Shown here one piece after another: positions 17,021-24,880 of a stretch of 64,000 nt of DNA. Made by a program: the position numbers and the translations under genes. The number at the start of each line of letters is the position of its first letter. The stretch's first letter is position 1. Below the pieces are notes generated by a model that was not told the origin of the DNA, searched no databases, and saw nothing but the letters and a program-made list of their open reading frames with translations. The stretch covers positions 40,455 through 104,454 of the forward strand of contig CAZEQK010000007.1 in assembly GCA_964514395.1 (NCBI GenBank), read 5' to 3'. Source of the DNA: CAZEQK01 sp964514395 (GTDB taxonomy: Bacteria > Bacillota > Bacilli > Tepidibacillales > Tepidibacillaceae).

Positions 17021-18169
17021 TTATCTTATCTTTTTTATTCTTAATACTCTACCTAAAATAAGGGCAATGATACCAGCTCCTGCACTAAATAATGCTCCCA
17101 TTTTAGCTGCTCCTTGTATTTTCAGGTCAGTAAATGCAGCTCCTGCTACAAACAATGCCACGGTTAATCCTAGTGCTGCAATAATACCAGCTACAAATAG
17201 CTCTTTTTTACCCATCCCATCTGGTAATGGAAATCCTAACATTTTTGCTAATGAACCAAGTCCAAAGATTCCAACTGTTTTTCCTAGCAAAAGGGCATAA
17301 AATACTAACCATGTCGGAATTGCAATTTCTGAAAATTCCACTCCAGCATTTGCTAAACCAAACATAAATAAACCAAAATCGACGATATGCTTCCACTCAT
17401 GCTCAAATTTAGTAAGTGGGGAGTGATCAGTTGCAACTTCCTCAAATAGATGTCCTTCTTCCCTTCTTGCATGAGGTAAAAATGGAATAATAACAACTAG
17501 AGCTAATGCAGGATGTAAATGAGCATTATGTAAGCCAGTCCAGCTTAATACACCACCAATGACGATATATGGCCAATAGCTTTTCACGCCAAATTTTCTG
17601 GATAAATATGAAAATCCCATACCTGCTAGAGTTAATAGTAACCACATTGGTGCAACTGGGTGCAATGGATCTGGATAAAAAATAGCTATTATTACAAGAC
17701 CAATTGCATCGTCTGCAATGGCTAGTAATAATAGAAAGGATACAGCAGGATGTTTTTCACCAAAGACAAATCTAGCTACTAACCAAGCCAATGCGATATC
17801 TGTAGCTGTTGGTATCCCCCAACCCTTTACGAAGCTTTGGTGACCAATAAAAGCATTCAATGCAAGGTATACAACAACTGGTCCCAACACGCCTCCCAAT
17901 GTAGACAATAACGGATTTACAGCTTTTTTAATAGGATTTAAATCTCCACCAGGTAGTAAACTTTGGGTAATCTCAACTGCCGCTATTGCAAAGAACAGTA
18001 CCATAAAGACATCGTTTACTAAAAAATGAAAATTCATACCAAGGATATATTGTCCATGAATAAATTCTTCATAAGTGTGTGGATTTACATTTGCCCAGGT
18101 TAATGCAACAATAACCCCAGCAATTAAAGGAATCGAGAATTCCCGAAGTAGATTAAACGATTTTTTCAT
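17021..18169 (-). CDS. nhaA: Na+/H+ antiporter NhaA
   Basis: 382 aa, polytopic (about 12 helices). The key paired aspartates are in AIADDAIGLVIIAIF, matching the ion-binding Asp pair of E. coli NhaA. LEWTNV-type family motifs and GIPTATDIALAW are also present. It expels Na+ in exchange for H+ and controls pH and salt. GGGGGAGA precedes ATG 18169. It is monocistronic. The same window holds two NhaC-type antiporters, consistent with a sodium-rich or alkaline habitat. Confidence 0.93.
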   Translation of the reverse strand: MKKSFNLLREFSIPLIAGVIVALTWANVNPHTYEEFIHGQYILGMNFHFLVNDVFMVLFFAIAAVEITQSLLPGGDLNPIKKAVNPLLSTLGGVLGPVVVYLALNAFIGHQSFVKGWGIPTATDIALAWLVARFVFGEKHPAVSFLLLLAIADDAIGLVIIAIFYPDPLHPVAPMWLLLTLAGMGFSYLSRKFGVKSYWPYIVIGGVLSWTGLHNAHLHPALALVVIIPFLPHARREEGHLFEEVATDHSPLTKFEHEWKHIVDFGLFMFGLANAGVEFSEIAIPTWLVFYALLLGKTVGIFGLGSLAKMLGFPLPDGMGKKELFVAGIIAALGLTVALFVAGAAFTDLKIQGAAKMGALFSAGAGIIALILGRVLRIKKIR

Positions 18170-18849
18170 TATTCTCCCCCATTATTATTATTGTAACGAA
18201 TAAAAACTAAAAACGCTCACATAAAGAAATTTTAACTTATGTAAACAAATGATGTCAATTTAATATTTTAAAGTGGTAGTTATTTACTATCTTTTTTTTA
18301 TAAAGACTACCATCTCTCTTTATCCTTTTTATCTCTAATTTCTCTTCATCTCATCATTTAAGCTTACCCCTTCCTCTTCAAGATAATTTTCACTTCTTAT
18401 CATCCGTTACATTTTTTTAATGATTTGCTTGGTATCTATTTGCTTTGCAAACCGTATAATTCCTTTTTTACCGTCTTTTAAAATAATTTCCTTACTCATA
18501 CAACCACCATTTTCATAAATGCAAGAGGAATGTCTATTTTCCTTTTAAATTACTTGTATTATTATATTTCCATTCTTTCTCTTAAAAATATCATGAATTA
18601 GAGTACAAATTTTTACCATCAAAATTAATAACGATGTGCAAAGCAATTTTATACTGGAAAAATCGGAAGAAACAATTTAATATTAATAAAACAGGAGGTT
18701 TTCGAATTATATTACGAATGATCTAAAAAGGATTTATTCAAGTAAGTAGATGTCTGATGGACCAGAACGATATTAATGTTTACAAATAATTTTAACTGTT
18801 TTAGAATATGAATTAGATATTAGTCAAGATAATATAAAAAAATAATGAG
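18170..18849. other. 680-nt intergenic region with no convincing gene
   Basis: AT-rich. A 32-codon minus-strand frame (18401-18499, MSKEIILKDGKKGII...) has only a weak RBS. Near 18743 a plus-strand frame beginning MSDGPERY is broken by a stop, then continues as a plausible peptide ending near 18845; it could be a gene remnant. Neither is strong enough to call. An AGGAGG at 18692 has no usable ORF behind it. Confidence 0.5.
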
Positions 18850-19008
18850 TTTTCCGAGCTTGATTGTCTACGGTCCTTACTATGATGATTAAGCCGTTAG
18901 GGTATAGAAGGAAACAACTATGCCTCCCTTTTGGAAAGGAAAACAAAGTAGTTTTTTTTAAGATAAGCCACTACTCTGTTTTCTTAAACAGCAGTTTGGC
19001 TTTTTTTT
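18850..19008 (+). promoter_or_regulatory. candidate riboswitch leader (Moco/molybdate type) with terminator upstream of modABC
   Basis: The segment 18850-18955 is richer in G/C blocks than its surroundings and holds GGAAACAACTATGCCTCC followed by a GGAAAGG hairpin half. It is followed by an intrinsic terminator (arms near 18966-18981 and 18986-19000, then eight T). AGTAGT at 18948-18953 can pair with ACTACT at 18970-18975 inside the terminator arm, giving an alternative fold. This is the design of a transcriptional riboswitch. The sequence reminds me of the Moco RNA motif but I cannot verify that here. Confidence 0.55.
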
Positions 19009-19045
19009 GTTGTAAAAATATTAGGGGAAATTGGAGAGGTTTACA

Positions 19046-19819
19046 TTGAAAAAATTTATTCTCATCGTTTTTGTTTTTGCTTTGGTATTCTCATTGACAG
19101 CCTGCAAGGGGAAAACAAGTGCAGATACTCATAAAGAGGAAATAATTATTTCAGCTGCATCAAGTCTTACAGATGCTCTTACTGAATTAAAGGCTTCCTT
19201 TGAAGCAATTCATCCAAATATTATTATTACCTATAATTTAGGCAGCTCTGGAAGACTGGCTGAACAATTAGAGCAAGGTGCCCCATCTGATATCTATCTT
19301 TCTGCAAGTCAAAAATATATGGACCAAGCTGCAGATAAAGGATTAATTAAGATAGATACACGGGTTAATTTTACTAGTAATGAAATGGTCTTAATTATAA
19401 ATAAAGCAAACAATTCTAAAATTAATTCTTTTAAAAGCTTAGATAGCTTGGATTCAGCTCAAATAGCTATTGGTAATCCTGACAGTGTTCCAGCTGGAGG
19501 ATATGCAAAGGAAATATTAACAAATTTGCAGCTTTGGGATAAGATTCATGATGAATTAGTCTATGGAAAAAATGTTCGTCAAGTACTAGCCTATGTCGAA
19601 TCTGGAAATGCAGATATCGGTATTGTATACTCAAGTGATGCTTTAATTTCTAAGCAGGTTAAAGTCATAGCGAAGGCAGAACCAGATTGGCATACACCGA
19701 TTGTTTATCCAGGTGCTATATTAAAAGATACAAAACACCTATCAGCAGCTAAAACATATCTTGACTATTTGTTAAGTGATAAAGGAAAAAATATCCTTAA
19801 AAAATATGGTTTTAAATAA
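19046..19819 (+). CDS. modA: molybdate ABC transporter substrate-binding lipoprotein
   Basis: 257 aa. A signal peptide ends in the lipobox FSLTAC, so it is lipid-anchored outside the membrane. ISAASSLTDALTEL starts the ModA fold with Ser residues that bind oxyanion; YNLGSSGRLAEQLEQGAPSD is the second binding segment. It captures molybdate (possibly tungstate). The start is TTG 19046 because GGAGAGG ends eight nt upstream; a TTG at 19031 would read through that site. First gene of modABC. Confidence 0.9.
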   Translation: MKKFILIVFVFALVFSLTACKGKTSADTHKEEIIISAASSLTDALTELKASFEAIHPNIIITYNLGSSGRLAEQLEQGAPSDIYLSASQKYMDQAADKGLIKIDTRVNFTSNEMVLIINKANNSKINSFKSLDSLDSAQIAIGNPDSVPAGGYAKEILTNLQLWDKIHDELVYGKNVRQVLAYVESGNADIGIVYSSDALISKQVKVIAKAEPDWHTPIVYPGAILKDTKHLSAAKTYLDYLLSDKGKNILKKYGFK

Positions 19820-19851
19820 GTATAAAAATTCACTATAAATAACAGAAAGAT

Positions 19852-20547
19852 GTGGTTGAATTGCCAGGTAAGTATACTCCATTGCTTTTATCTCTAAAGG
19901 TAGCTACTATAGCAACGATTATTGTCTTTGTTTTTGGAATCCTACTGGCTAGAATATTTACCAAAAAAGATTTTTTTGCAAAAAACATCATTGAGTCACT
20001 TTTTCTATTACCACTTGTTTTACCCCCTACTGTTGTGGGCTTTGGGCTATTAATCATATTTAGCAAAAATGGTTTTCTAGGAAAAGCATTAATCCATTGG
20101 TTTAATATTCAGGTCGTTTTTACATGGGTTGGGGCTGTCATTGCATCGACGGTGGTCTCCTTTCCGCTTATGTATAGAAGCGCTGTAGCAGCCTTTCAAA
20201 CCATAGATGAAAGGCTAGAATACTCCGCATTAACGATGGGATCCTCAATATGGCGAGTATTTTGGACCATAAGTTTTCCTTTGGCATGGCCAGGACTCCT
20301 ATCAGGATTAATTCTTACTTTTGCAAGGGCACTTGGTGAATTCGGTGCAACATTAATGCTAGCTGGTTATATACCCGGTAAAACAAATACCATACCGATG
20401 GCTATATATTTTGCTGTTGAGACAGGACACAATGATCAAGCTATTTTCTGGGTTATTCTTATTATTACATTGGGCTTTAGTGCTATCCTTTGGCTTAATT
20501 GGTGGAGTACACGTCATTTAAAATATTCAAATCAAAGGGACATATAA
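19852..20547 (+). CDS. modB: molybdate ABC transporter permease
   Basis: 231 aa, five or more membrane helices. The EAA-like loop ALTMGSSIWRVFWTISFPLAWPG and GRALGEFGATLMLAG-type segment are those of ModB permeases. It forms the membrane channel for ModA-delivered molybdate, energised by ModC. GTG 19852 gives the best frame but its RBS (AGAAAG) is weak. It lies 32 nt after modA and 13 nt before modC. Confidence 0.9.
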   Translation: MVELPGKYTPLLLSLKVATIATIIVFVFGILLARIFTKKDFFAKNIIESLFLLPLVLPPTVVGFGLLIIFSKNGFLGKALIHWFNIQVVFTWVGAVIASTVVSFPLMYRSAVAAFQTIDERLEYSALTMGSSIWRVFWTISFPLAWPGLLSGLILTFARALGEFGATLMLAGYIPGKTNTIPMAIYFAVETGHNDQAIFWVILIITLGFSAILWLNWWSTRHLKYSNQRDI

Positions 20548-20560
20548 AGGAGGCTTAGTC

Positions 20561-21265
20561 ATGCTTCATGTAAACATCACTAAACAATTATCACACTTTA
20601 AATTGGATGTTTCCTTTCATGCTGACAATGAAATCGTTGTACTTTTTGGATCATCTGGCTCTGGCAAAACAACCATTCTAAACATCATAGCGGGTATTTC
20701 TAAGCCTGCTACAGGAAATATATCTTTAGATAACGTTCCTTTTTTTAATCAAACGAATAAACCGCTACCAATCCAAAAACGTGAGGTTGGCTACCTTTTT
20801 CAGGATTATGCACTATTTCCCCATATGACGATTAAAAAAAATATTCTATATGGGGCGAGAAGAAAAGGGTTTACTATAGATTCTCCATTTCTAGAAAAAC
20901 TATTGGATGTCATGGGTATTAAGCATTTATTAAACAAATACCCAAAAAATATATCTGGTGGCGAGAAACAAAGAGTAGCATTAGCTAGAGCAATTGCTAC
21001 TCAACCCAAATTACTATTATTAGATGAACCATTTTCTGCCTTAGATAAACAAACGAAGGATGAATGTCATAATGAACTATTACACCTGCACAAACTATGG
21101 AATATACCCGTTATTCTTGTCACACATGACCTTGAAGAAGCTAAGAAATTAGGTAACAGAATTCTCTATCTAGAAAAAGGGGAATTAGTGGAGCGCTTAT
21201 CCTATGATCTCAAATTCCCCCCTAAACAAACAAGAGAATATCAATCAAATTTTTCCTTAATTTAA
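20561..21265 (+). CDS. modC: molybdate ABC transporter ATPase
   Basis: 234 aa. Walker A GSSGSGKTT, signature NISGGEKQRVALARA, Walker B LLLLDEPFSAL and the switch His in VTHDLEEA are all present. It lacks the C-terminal mop/TOBE molybdate-binding domain of E. coli ModC, whose 352 aa make it longer. AAAGGAGG precedes ATG 20561. A terminator at 21272-21308 ends the operon. A molybdopterin enzyme is encoded at 38.6 kb. Confidence 0.88.
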   Translation: MLHVNITKQLSHFKLDVSFHADNEIVVLFGSSGSGKTTILNIIAGISKPATGNISLDNVPFFNQTNKPLPIQKREVGYLFQDYALFPHMTIKKNILYGARRKGFTIDSPFLEKLLDVMGIKHLLNKYPKNISGGEKQRVALARAIATQPKLLLLDEPFSALDKQTKDECHNELLHLHKLWNIPVILVTHDLEEAKKLGNRILYLEKGELVERLSYDLKFPPKQTREYQSNFSLI

Positions 21266-21271
21266 ATTTAA

Positions 21272-21308
21272 AAAACAGATGCTTCTTTCTTCCCATCTGT
21301 TTTTTAGT
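21272..21308 (+). terminator. terminator after modABC
   Basis: A 10-bp stem (AAAACAGATG 21272-21281 with 21294-21303) and T-run end the operon. Confidence 0.85.
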
Positions 21309-21384
21309 TTACATTAACACACAATGCCATATATATCATTATTCCTTGCCTTTCTTCCAAACGTTTAAAGCTAATTAAAAATAA

Positions 21385-22491
21385 CTAGCTTTTTTTCTTA
21401 ATACCAAGAATTTCATTAACCACTTTATAAAGCATCATCCCATGTGACGCTTTAAACAATAACGCAGTATTTGGCTTAAATTCTTTTCTTATATCAATGA
21501 GTAAATTTTCTTGATTAAGATAAGATTGGATGTTTTGCTTTGGATAACCAGCTTCTATTGCTCCAGCCGCTATACTCATAGCATCCCTCCCATAGGTATA
21601 TAATTTATCTATTTTTTTTCTAGCTAAATATCTTCCTACATCCTTATGTGCTTTGGTTCTGTATTTACCCATTTCCAGCATTGAGCCTAAAACAGCAATT
21701 TTTCTCCCCTTAGCAATAACTGACAATACATCTATGCCTGCTTTTACTGCATTAGGATTAGCACTGAAAGTATCATCAATAATCGTAATATTATTTCTCA
21801 AACGATAAATAGACAGTCTTCTTCTTGGCTTTTTATATGCTGCTATGCCTTTCTGTATTTCTTTGGGTTTAAATCCTAATAGATTAGCTACAGCTATCGC
21901 AAATAATGCATTATAAATATTATGCTTTCCATATACAGGGATATAGAAGCCATATTTAGCACCGTTTATTTTTGTATCAAATATCATACCTGTTTTTGCG
22001 AATCGTACATTTTCAGCTAGATAATTTGCTGCTTTCTTTTGTCCTACAGTTATGATTTTACCCTTGAAATTTTTTGTATCCAATAATTTAGAATTGGCAT
22101 CATCAGCGTTCAAAAGCAATGTTCCCTTTTGCATCATGTATCTGATTAAATCCGACTTTGTATTTGCTATTCCTCTAATATCACCATTAAAATTTCCAAT
22201 ATGAGCCGTTCCTACATTTGTAATTATTCCTATGTTTGGTTGTATAATTTGACAGCTTCTTCGAATTTCTCCATGACGAGACATCCCATACTCTAATACT
22301 AACGCTTTTTGTAAGGCATTAATTCGTTCAGCACTCCTAGCAGTATGACGTGGAGCATTTGCATTACCATATGTTTTTAATATATGCCAGCGCTGAATCA
22401 ATATGGAGGCAATCATTTCCTTTGTCGTTGTTTTTCCTGCGCTCCCTGATATAGCAATAACTGGTCTATTTAAAACAAGAGGTTTAGCCAA
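21385..22491 (-). CDS. MurF-like Mur ligase lacking the N-terminal domain
   Basis: 368 aa, about 80-90 residues shorter than true MurF. The ATP-binding GSAGKTTTKE starts at residue 15, so the UDP-sugar-binding N-terminal domain is missing. The central domain keeps LEYGMSRHGEI, NVGTAHIGNF and GKHNIYNALFAIAVA. The C-terminal domain keeps IDDTFSANPNAVKAGID. It should join an amino acid or dipeptide to a carboxylate with ATP, but its substrate is unlikely to be bound as in MurF. TTG 22491 follows GGAGAGG. It stands alone. It could be a specialised ligase or a divergent paralogue. Confidence 0.7.
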   Translation of the reverse strand: MAKPLVLNRPVIAISGSAGKTTTKEMIASILIQRWHILKTYGNANAPRHTARSAERINALQKALVLEYGMSRHGEIRRSCQIIQPNIGIITNVGTAHIGNFNGDIRGIANTKSDLIRYMMQKGTLLLNADDANSKLLDTKNFKGKIITVGQKKAANYLAENVRFAKTGMIFDTKINGAKYGFYIPVYGKHNIYNALFAIAVANLLGFKPKEIQKGIAAYKKPRRRLSIYRLRNNITIIDDTFSANPNAVKAGIDVLSVIAKGRKIAVLGSMLEMGKYRTKAHKDVGRYLARKKIDKLYTYGRDAMSIAAGAIEAGYPKQNIQSYLNQENLLIDIRKEFKPNTALLFKASHGMMLYKVVNEILGIKKKS

Positions 22492-22636
22492 GGTTTCCTC
22501 TCCTTTCTTCGTTAAAATACCTAAAATTCATTATTATCTTATGTTTTAGAAGAGGAACATGATTGGGTATTTACCTTATTATATGAATACCTATAAGCCC
22601 ATTTCAAAGCAGTATAATAAAGATCTAAACGCTAAA

Positions 22637-22669
22637 AAGCCCTTTTAAACATATCATTTAAAAGGGCTT
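22637..22669. terminator. terminator after the selenoprotein peroxiredoxin
   Basis: A 13-bp perfect stem (22637-22649 with 22657-22669) is followed by a T-run on the minus strand, 26 nt past the peroxiredoxin stop. Confidence 0.85.
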
Positions 22670-22694
22670 CCTTCTATCCTTTTTAACATTTATA

Positions 22695-23288
22695 TTAGGA
22701 AAGCTTCCATTCCTTCCATACCTTTCCTACTAAATCCGGATGAGGCTTTAACGTTTGCTGTCCAGGCTGCCAACCAGCTGGTGTAACCTCTGTATAATTT
22801 GAGTTTCTTACATGCTGAAAGGCTTGAATCTGACGAAGGGTCTCATCTACACGACGTCCTACTGCAGGTGTCAATACTTCCATTCCCTGAATAATGCCAT
22901 CTGGATCAATAATAAATCGTCCACGCATGTCTACACCTTCAGTTTCTTTATAAACTCCATATTTCTTTCCTATGTCACCATTGTCCGTTAACATGGGGAA
23001 GGTTACACCGCCATCTACCATTTTGGAAAGCTCTTCATCATTCCACATTTTATGGACAAACATACTATCTGCACTAACAGAAAGTACCTGTACTCCTAAA
23101 TTATCAAATTCCGCTTGTTTTGCAGCAACTGCTGCAACTTCTGTTGCTCAGACATAGGTAAAGTCACCAGGATAAAAGCAGAGCATCCGCCATTTACTAT
23201 CATAATCTGAAAGCTTTAATTCTTTAAACTCACCCTGATGATATGCTTTTGCAGTAAAATCAGGTGCTTTTTGTCCAACTTGAATCAT
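22695..23288 (-). CDS. prxU: selenocysteine-containing peroxiredoxin (PrxU type), UGA read through
   Basis: One frame runs from ATG 23288 (RBS GGAG) to TAA 22695: 198 codons with a single in-frame TGA at 23148-23150, codon 47. Residues before it (MIQVGQKAPDF, FYPGDFTYV) and after it (ATEVAAVAAKQAEFDNLG, MFVHKMW, DMRGRFIIDPDG) form a continuous AhpC/Prx1-like peroxiredoxin. The TGA replaces the peroxidatic Cys of the TxxC motif (T44, position 47); Arg near 122-124 is kept. A SECIS-like hairpin lies 10 nt downstream of the UGA. Nothing else is broken, so this is a selenoprotein rather than a pseudogene. Thr169 occupies the usual resolving-Cys site; Cys37 is the only cysteine. It reduces peroxides; Sec insertion needs selABCD, not in the window. 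Confidence 0.88.
23120..23137 (-). promoter_or_regulatory. bacterial SECIS-like hairpin downstream of UGA
   Basis: Counting from the base after UGA, nt 11-17 pair with nt 22-28 (7 bp), leaving the loop AGUU at nt 18-21 with G as its second base. Position and loop fit bacterial SECIS elements recognised by SelB. A competing 5-bp hairpin (GCAAC/GUUGC) sits directly after UGA. Confidence 0.7.
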
Positions 23289-23430
23289 TCTATAATCACT
23301 CCTATATCAAAAATAATTTATTGACATTTATATTTTGGTTTTTTGTATAAAAAAATATGCAGTATAGTCCTACATAATTTGCTTTATAGAGCAAATAATA
23401 CCTTTATGAATAATAATGGAGGTATCAACT

Positions 23431-24762
23431 ATGCTCGAATATATCTTTAATAGAATTCTTAATAACATGAGTGACGAAATGATCCACAAAATAATGACAG
23501 AACCTTACGAAAATAATCTATTAGAAGGCTTAACTGTCACACAAAGACTGGGAATTAAAACAATCATTGAAGCCGGAATAAGAGCTCAGACTGGTCAAGG
23601 AATAAACCGTCCACTAGGAAGCCCTATCAATCATTCTCCATGGGATCTTATTTACCTAAATTCACAACAACTATTTCAACTACCTACACCAGATGGAACA
23701 GCAATAGATACAAGTATAACAATCGGTCTAAGAGCCAAAAAGCCTTTAAAGCTATCGATTCCAATAATGATTACTGGTATGTCTTATGGTGGGTCACTTA
23801 GTCTAAATGCAAAAATTGCTTTAGCAAAAGGAGCTACAATGGCAGGTACCTCTACAAATACTGGAGAATCGGCAGTAGCTGAAGAGGAAAGAAACGCTGC
23901 TGCGTTGCTGATTGGTCAATTAAATAGAGGTCATTTTATGACAAAAGAAGATTTATCAAAAATAGACGCTATTGAGGTCCAATTAGGACAAGGAGCATAT
24001 GGTGGGGCGACTCCATCCACAAAAAAAAGTACTGAAATTGATGCTCATTTGCGAAAAACTTGGCGTCTAGAAGAAGAAAGAGATGCAATATGGCATTCTC
24101 GACTTCAAGGAATTAATGCACCAGAGGATATTATCAATCTTCTAAATCAATTAAAAAAAGATTATGACGTACCTATAGGTATAAAGATAGCTGCAAATCA
24201 TTATATTGAGAAGGAATTAGGTGTCATTATCCAAACAGATGTCGATTATATTGTAATTGATGGAGCAGAAGGGGGTACAGCTGTTGCTTCAGCACTACTT
24301 CAAGATAATGTTGGATTGCCGACTATTTATGGGCTAGCTCGAACCATAAAGTTTTTAAATGAACATAAAGTACGTGAAAAGTACCAGGTTATTGTTGCAG
24401 GAGGAATGAAGGACCCAGGTGTTTTTCTAAAGGCAATTTCACTTGGGGCAGATGCCGTATATATTGGTACGATTGCTTTAATGGCATTAGCTCAGACCCA
24501 AGTAGAAAAAACACTTCCATTTAGTCCACCACCACAATTATTCATTCATAATGGAAAAATGACGGAGCAATTAGATATTGAAAAGGGTGCTACTCATTTA
24601 GCGAATTTCCTTCATTCATGTATTGAAGATATGAAGCTTGCTGTAATTGGTCTTGGTAAATCTGCTTTCAAGCAATTAACTAAAAGTGATTTAGTTTCTG
24701 TAGATAAAGAATTGGCAAGGGTTTTAGATATTGCTTATGCTGGTGAGGCAAATACTGAATAG
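23431..24762 (+). CDS. FMN-binding glutamate synthase-like protein
   Basis: 443 aa, corresponding to the central FMN barrel of GltB. ITGMSYGGSLSLNAKIALAKGA, NTGESAV and GQGAYGGATP form the flavin and substrate site; IDGAEGGTAVA and VAGGMKDPG continue it. The cysteine cluster that holds the 3Fe-4S centre in true GltB is absent at the matching place, and the glutaminase domain is missing. It is probably a stand-alone flavin oxidoreductase of unknown substrate. ATG 23431 is chosen because GGAGG sits just upstream; ATG 23416 overlaps that RBS. Divergent from prxU with about 140 nt between, so the two may share a regulatory region. Confidence 0.78.
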   Translation: MLEYIFNRILNNMSDEMIHKIMTEPYENNLLEGLTVTQRLGIKTIIEAGIRAQTGQGINRPLGSPINHSPWDLIYLNSQQLFQLPTPDGTAIDTSITIGLRAKKPLKLSIPIMITGMSYGGSLSLNAKIALAKGATMAGTSTNTGESAVAEEERNAAALLIGQLNRGHFMTKEDLSKIDAIEVQLGQGAYGGATPSTKKSTEIDAHLRKTWRLEEERDAIWHSRLQGINAPEDIINLLNQLKKDYDVPIGIKIAANHYIEKELGVIIQTDVDYIVIDGAEGGTAVASALLQDNVGLPTIYGLARTIKFLNEHKVREKYQVIVAGGMKDPGVFLKAISLGADAVYIGTIALMALAQTQVEKTLPFSPPPQLFIHNGKMTEQLDIEKGATHLANFLHSCIEDMKLAVIGLGKSAFKQLTKSDLVSVDKELARVLDIAYAGEANTE

Positions 24763-24775
24763 TAATCATCAAATG

Positions 24776-24818
24776 AACTCATTTTTCATAGAATTGCTCA
24801 AACGAAAGTGAGTTTTTT
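24776..24818 (+). terminator. terminator after the FMN glutamate synthase-like gene
   Basis: AACTCATTT and AAAGTGAGTT arms pair with one bulge and are followed by seven T. Confidence 0.65.
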
Positions 24819-24839
24819 TCGACTTTTTATTGAAGAAAA

Positions 24840-24868
24840 GGCTGCTTATTATTATAATAAACAGCCTA
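24840..24868 (-). terminator. terminator after the first NhaC-type gene
   Basis: AGGCTG and a matching CAGCCT arm enclose an AT palindrome. Read on the minus strand it ends in a T-rich tract, 12 nt past the antiporter stop. Confidence 0.6.
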
Positions 24869-24880
24869 CTATCTCCTTCT

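Noticed and set aside
18401..18499. 32-codon minus-strand ORF in the nhaA-modA gap
   Set aside because: Weak RBS, very short, no recognisable motif.
18743..18845. Short plus-strand frame MSDGPERY... in the nhaA-modA gap
   Set aside because: Interrupted by a stop after eight residues and without RBS; at most a remnant.
22695..23063. Truncated 122-aa peroxiredoxin starting at ATG 23063, with an upstream pseudogene part
   Set aside because: The upstream frame is the same frame, fully homologous, and interrupted only by UGA at the catalytic position with a SECIS-like hairpin. Selenoprotein read-through explains it better.
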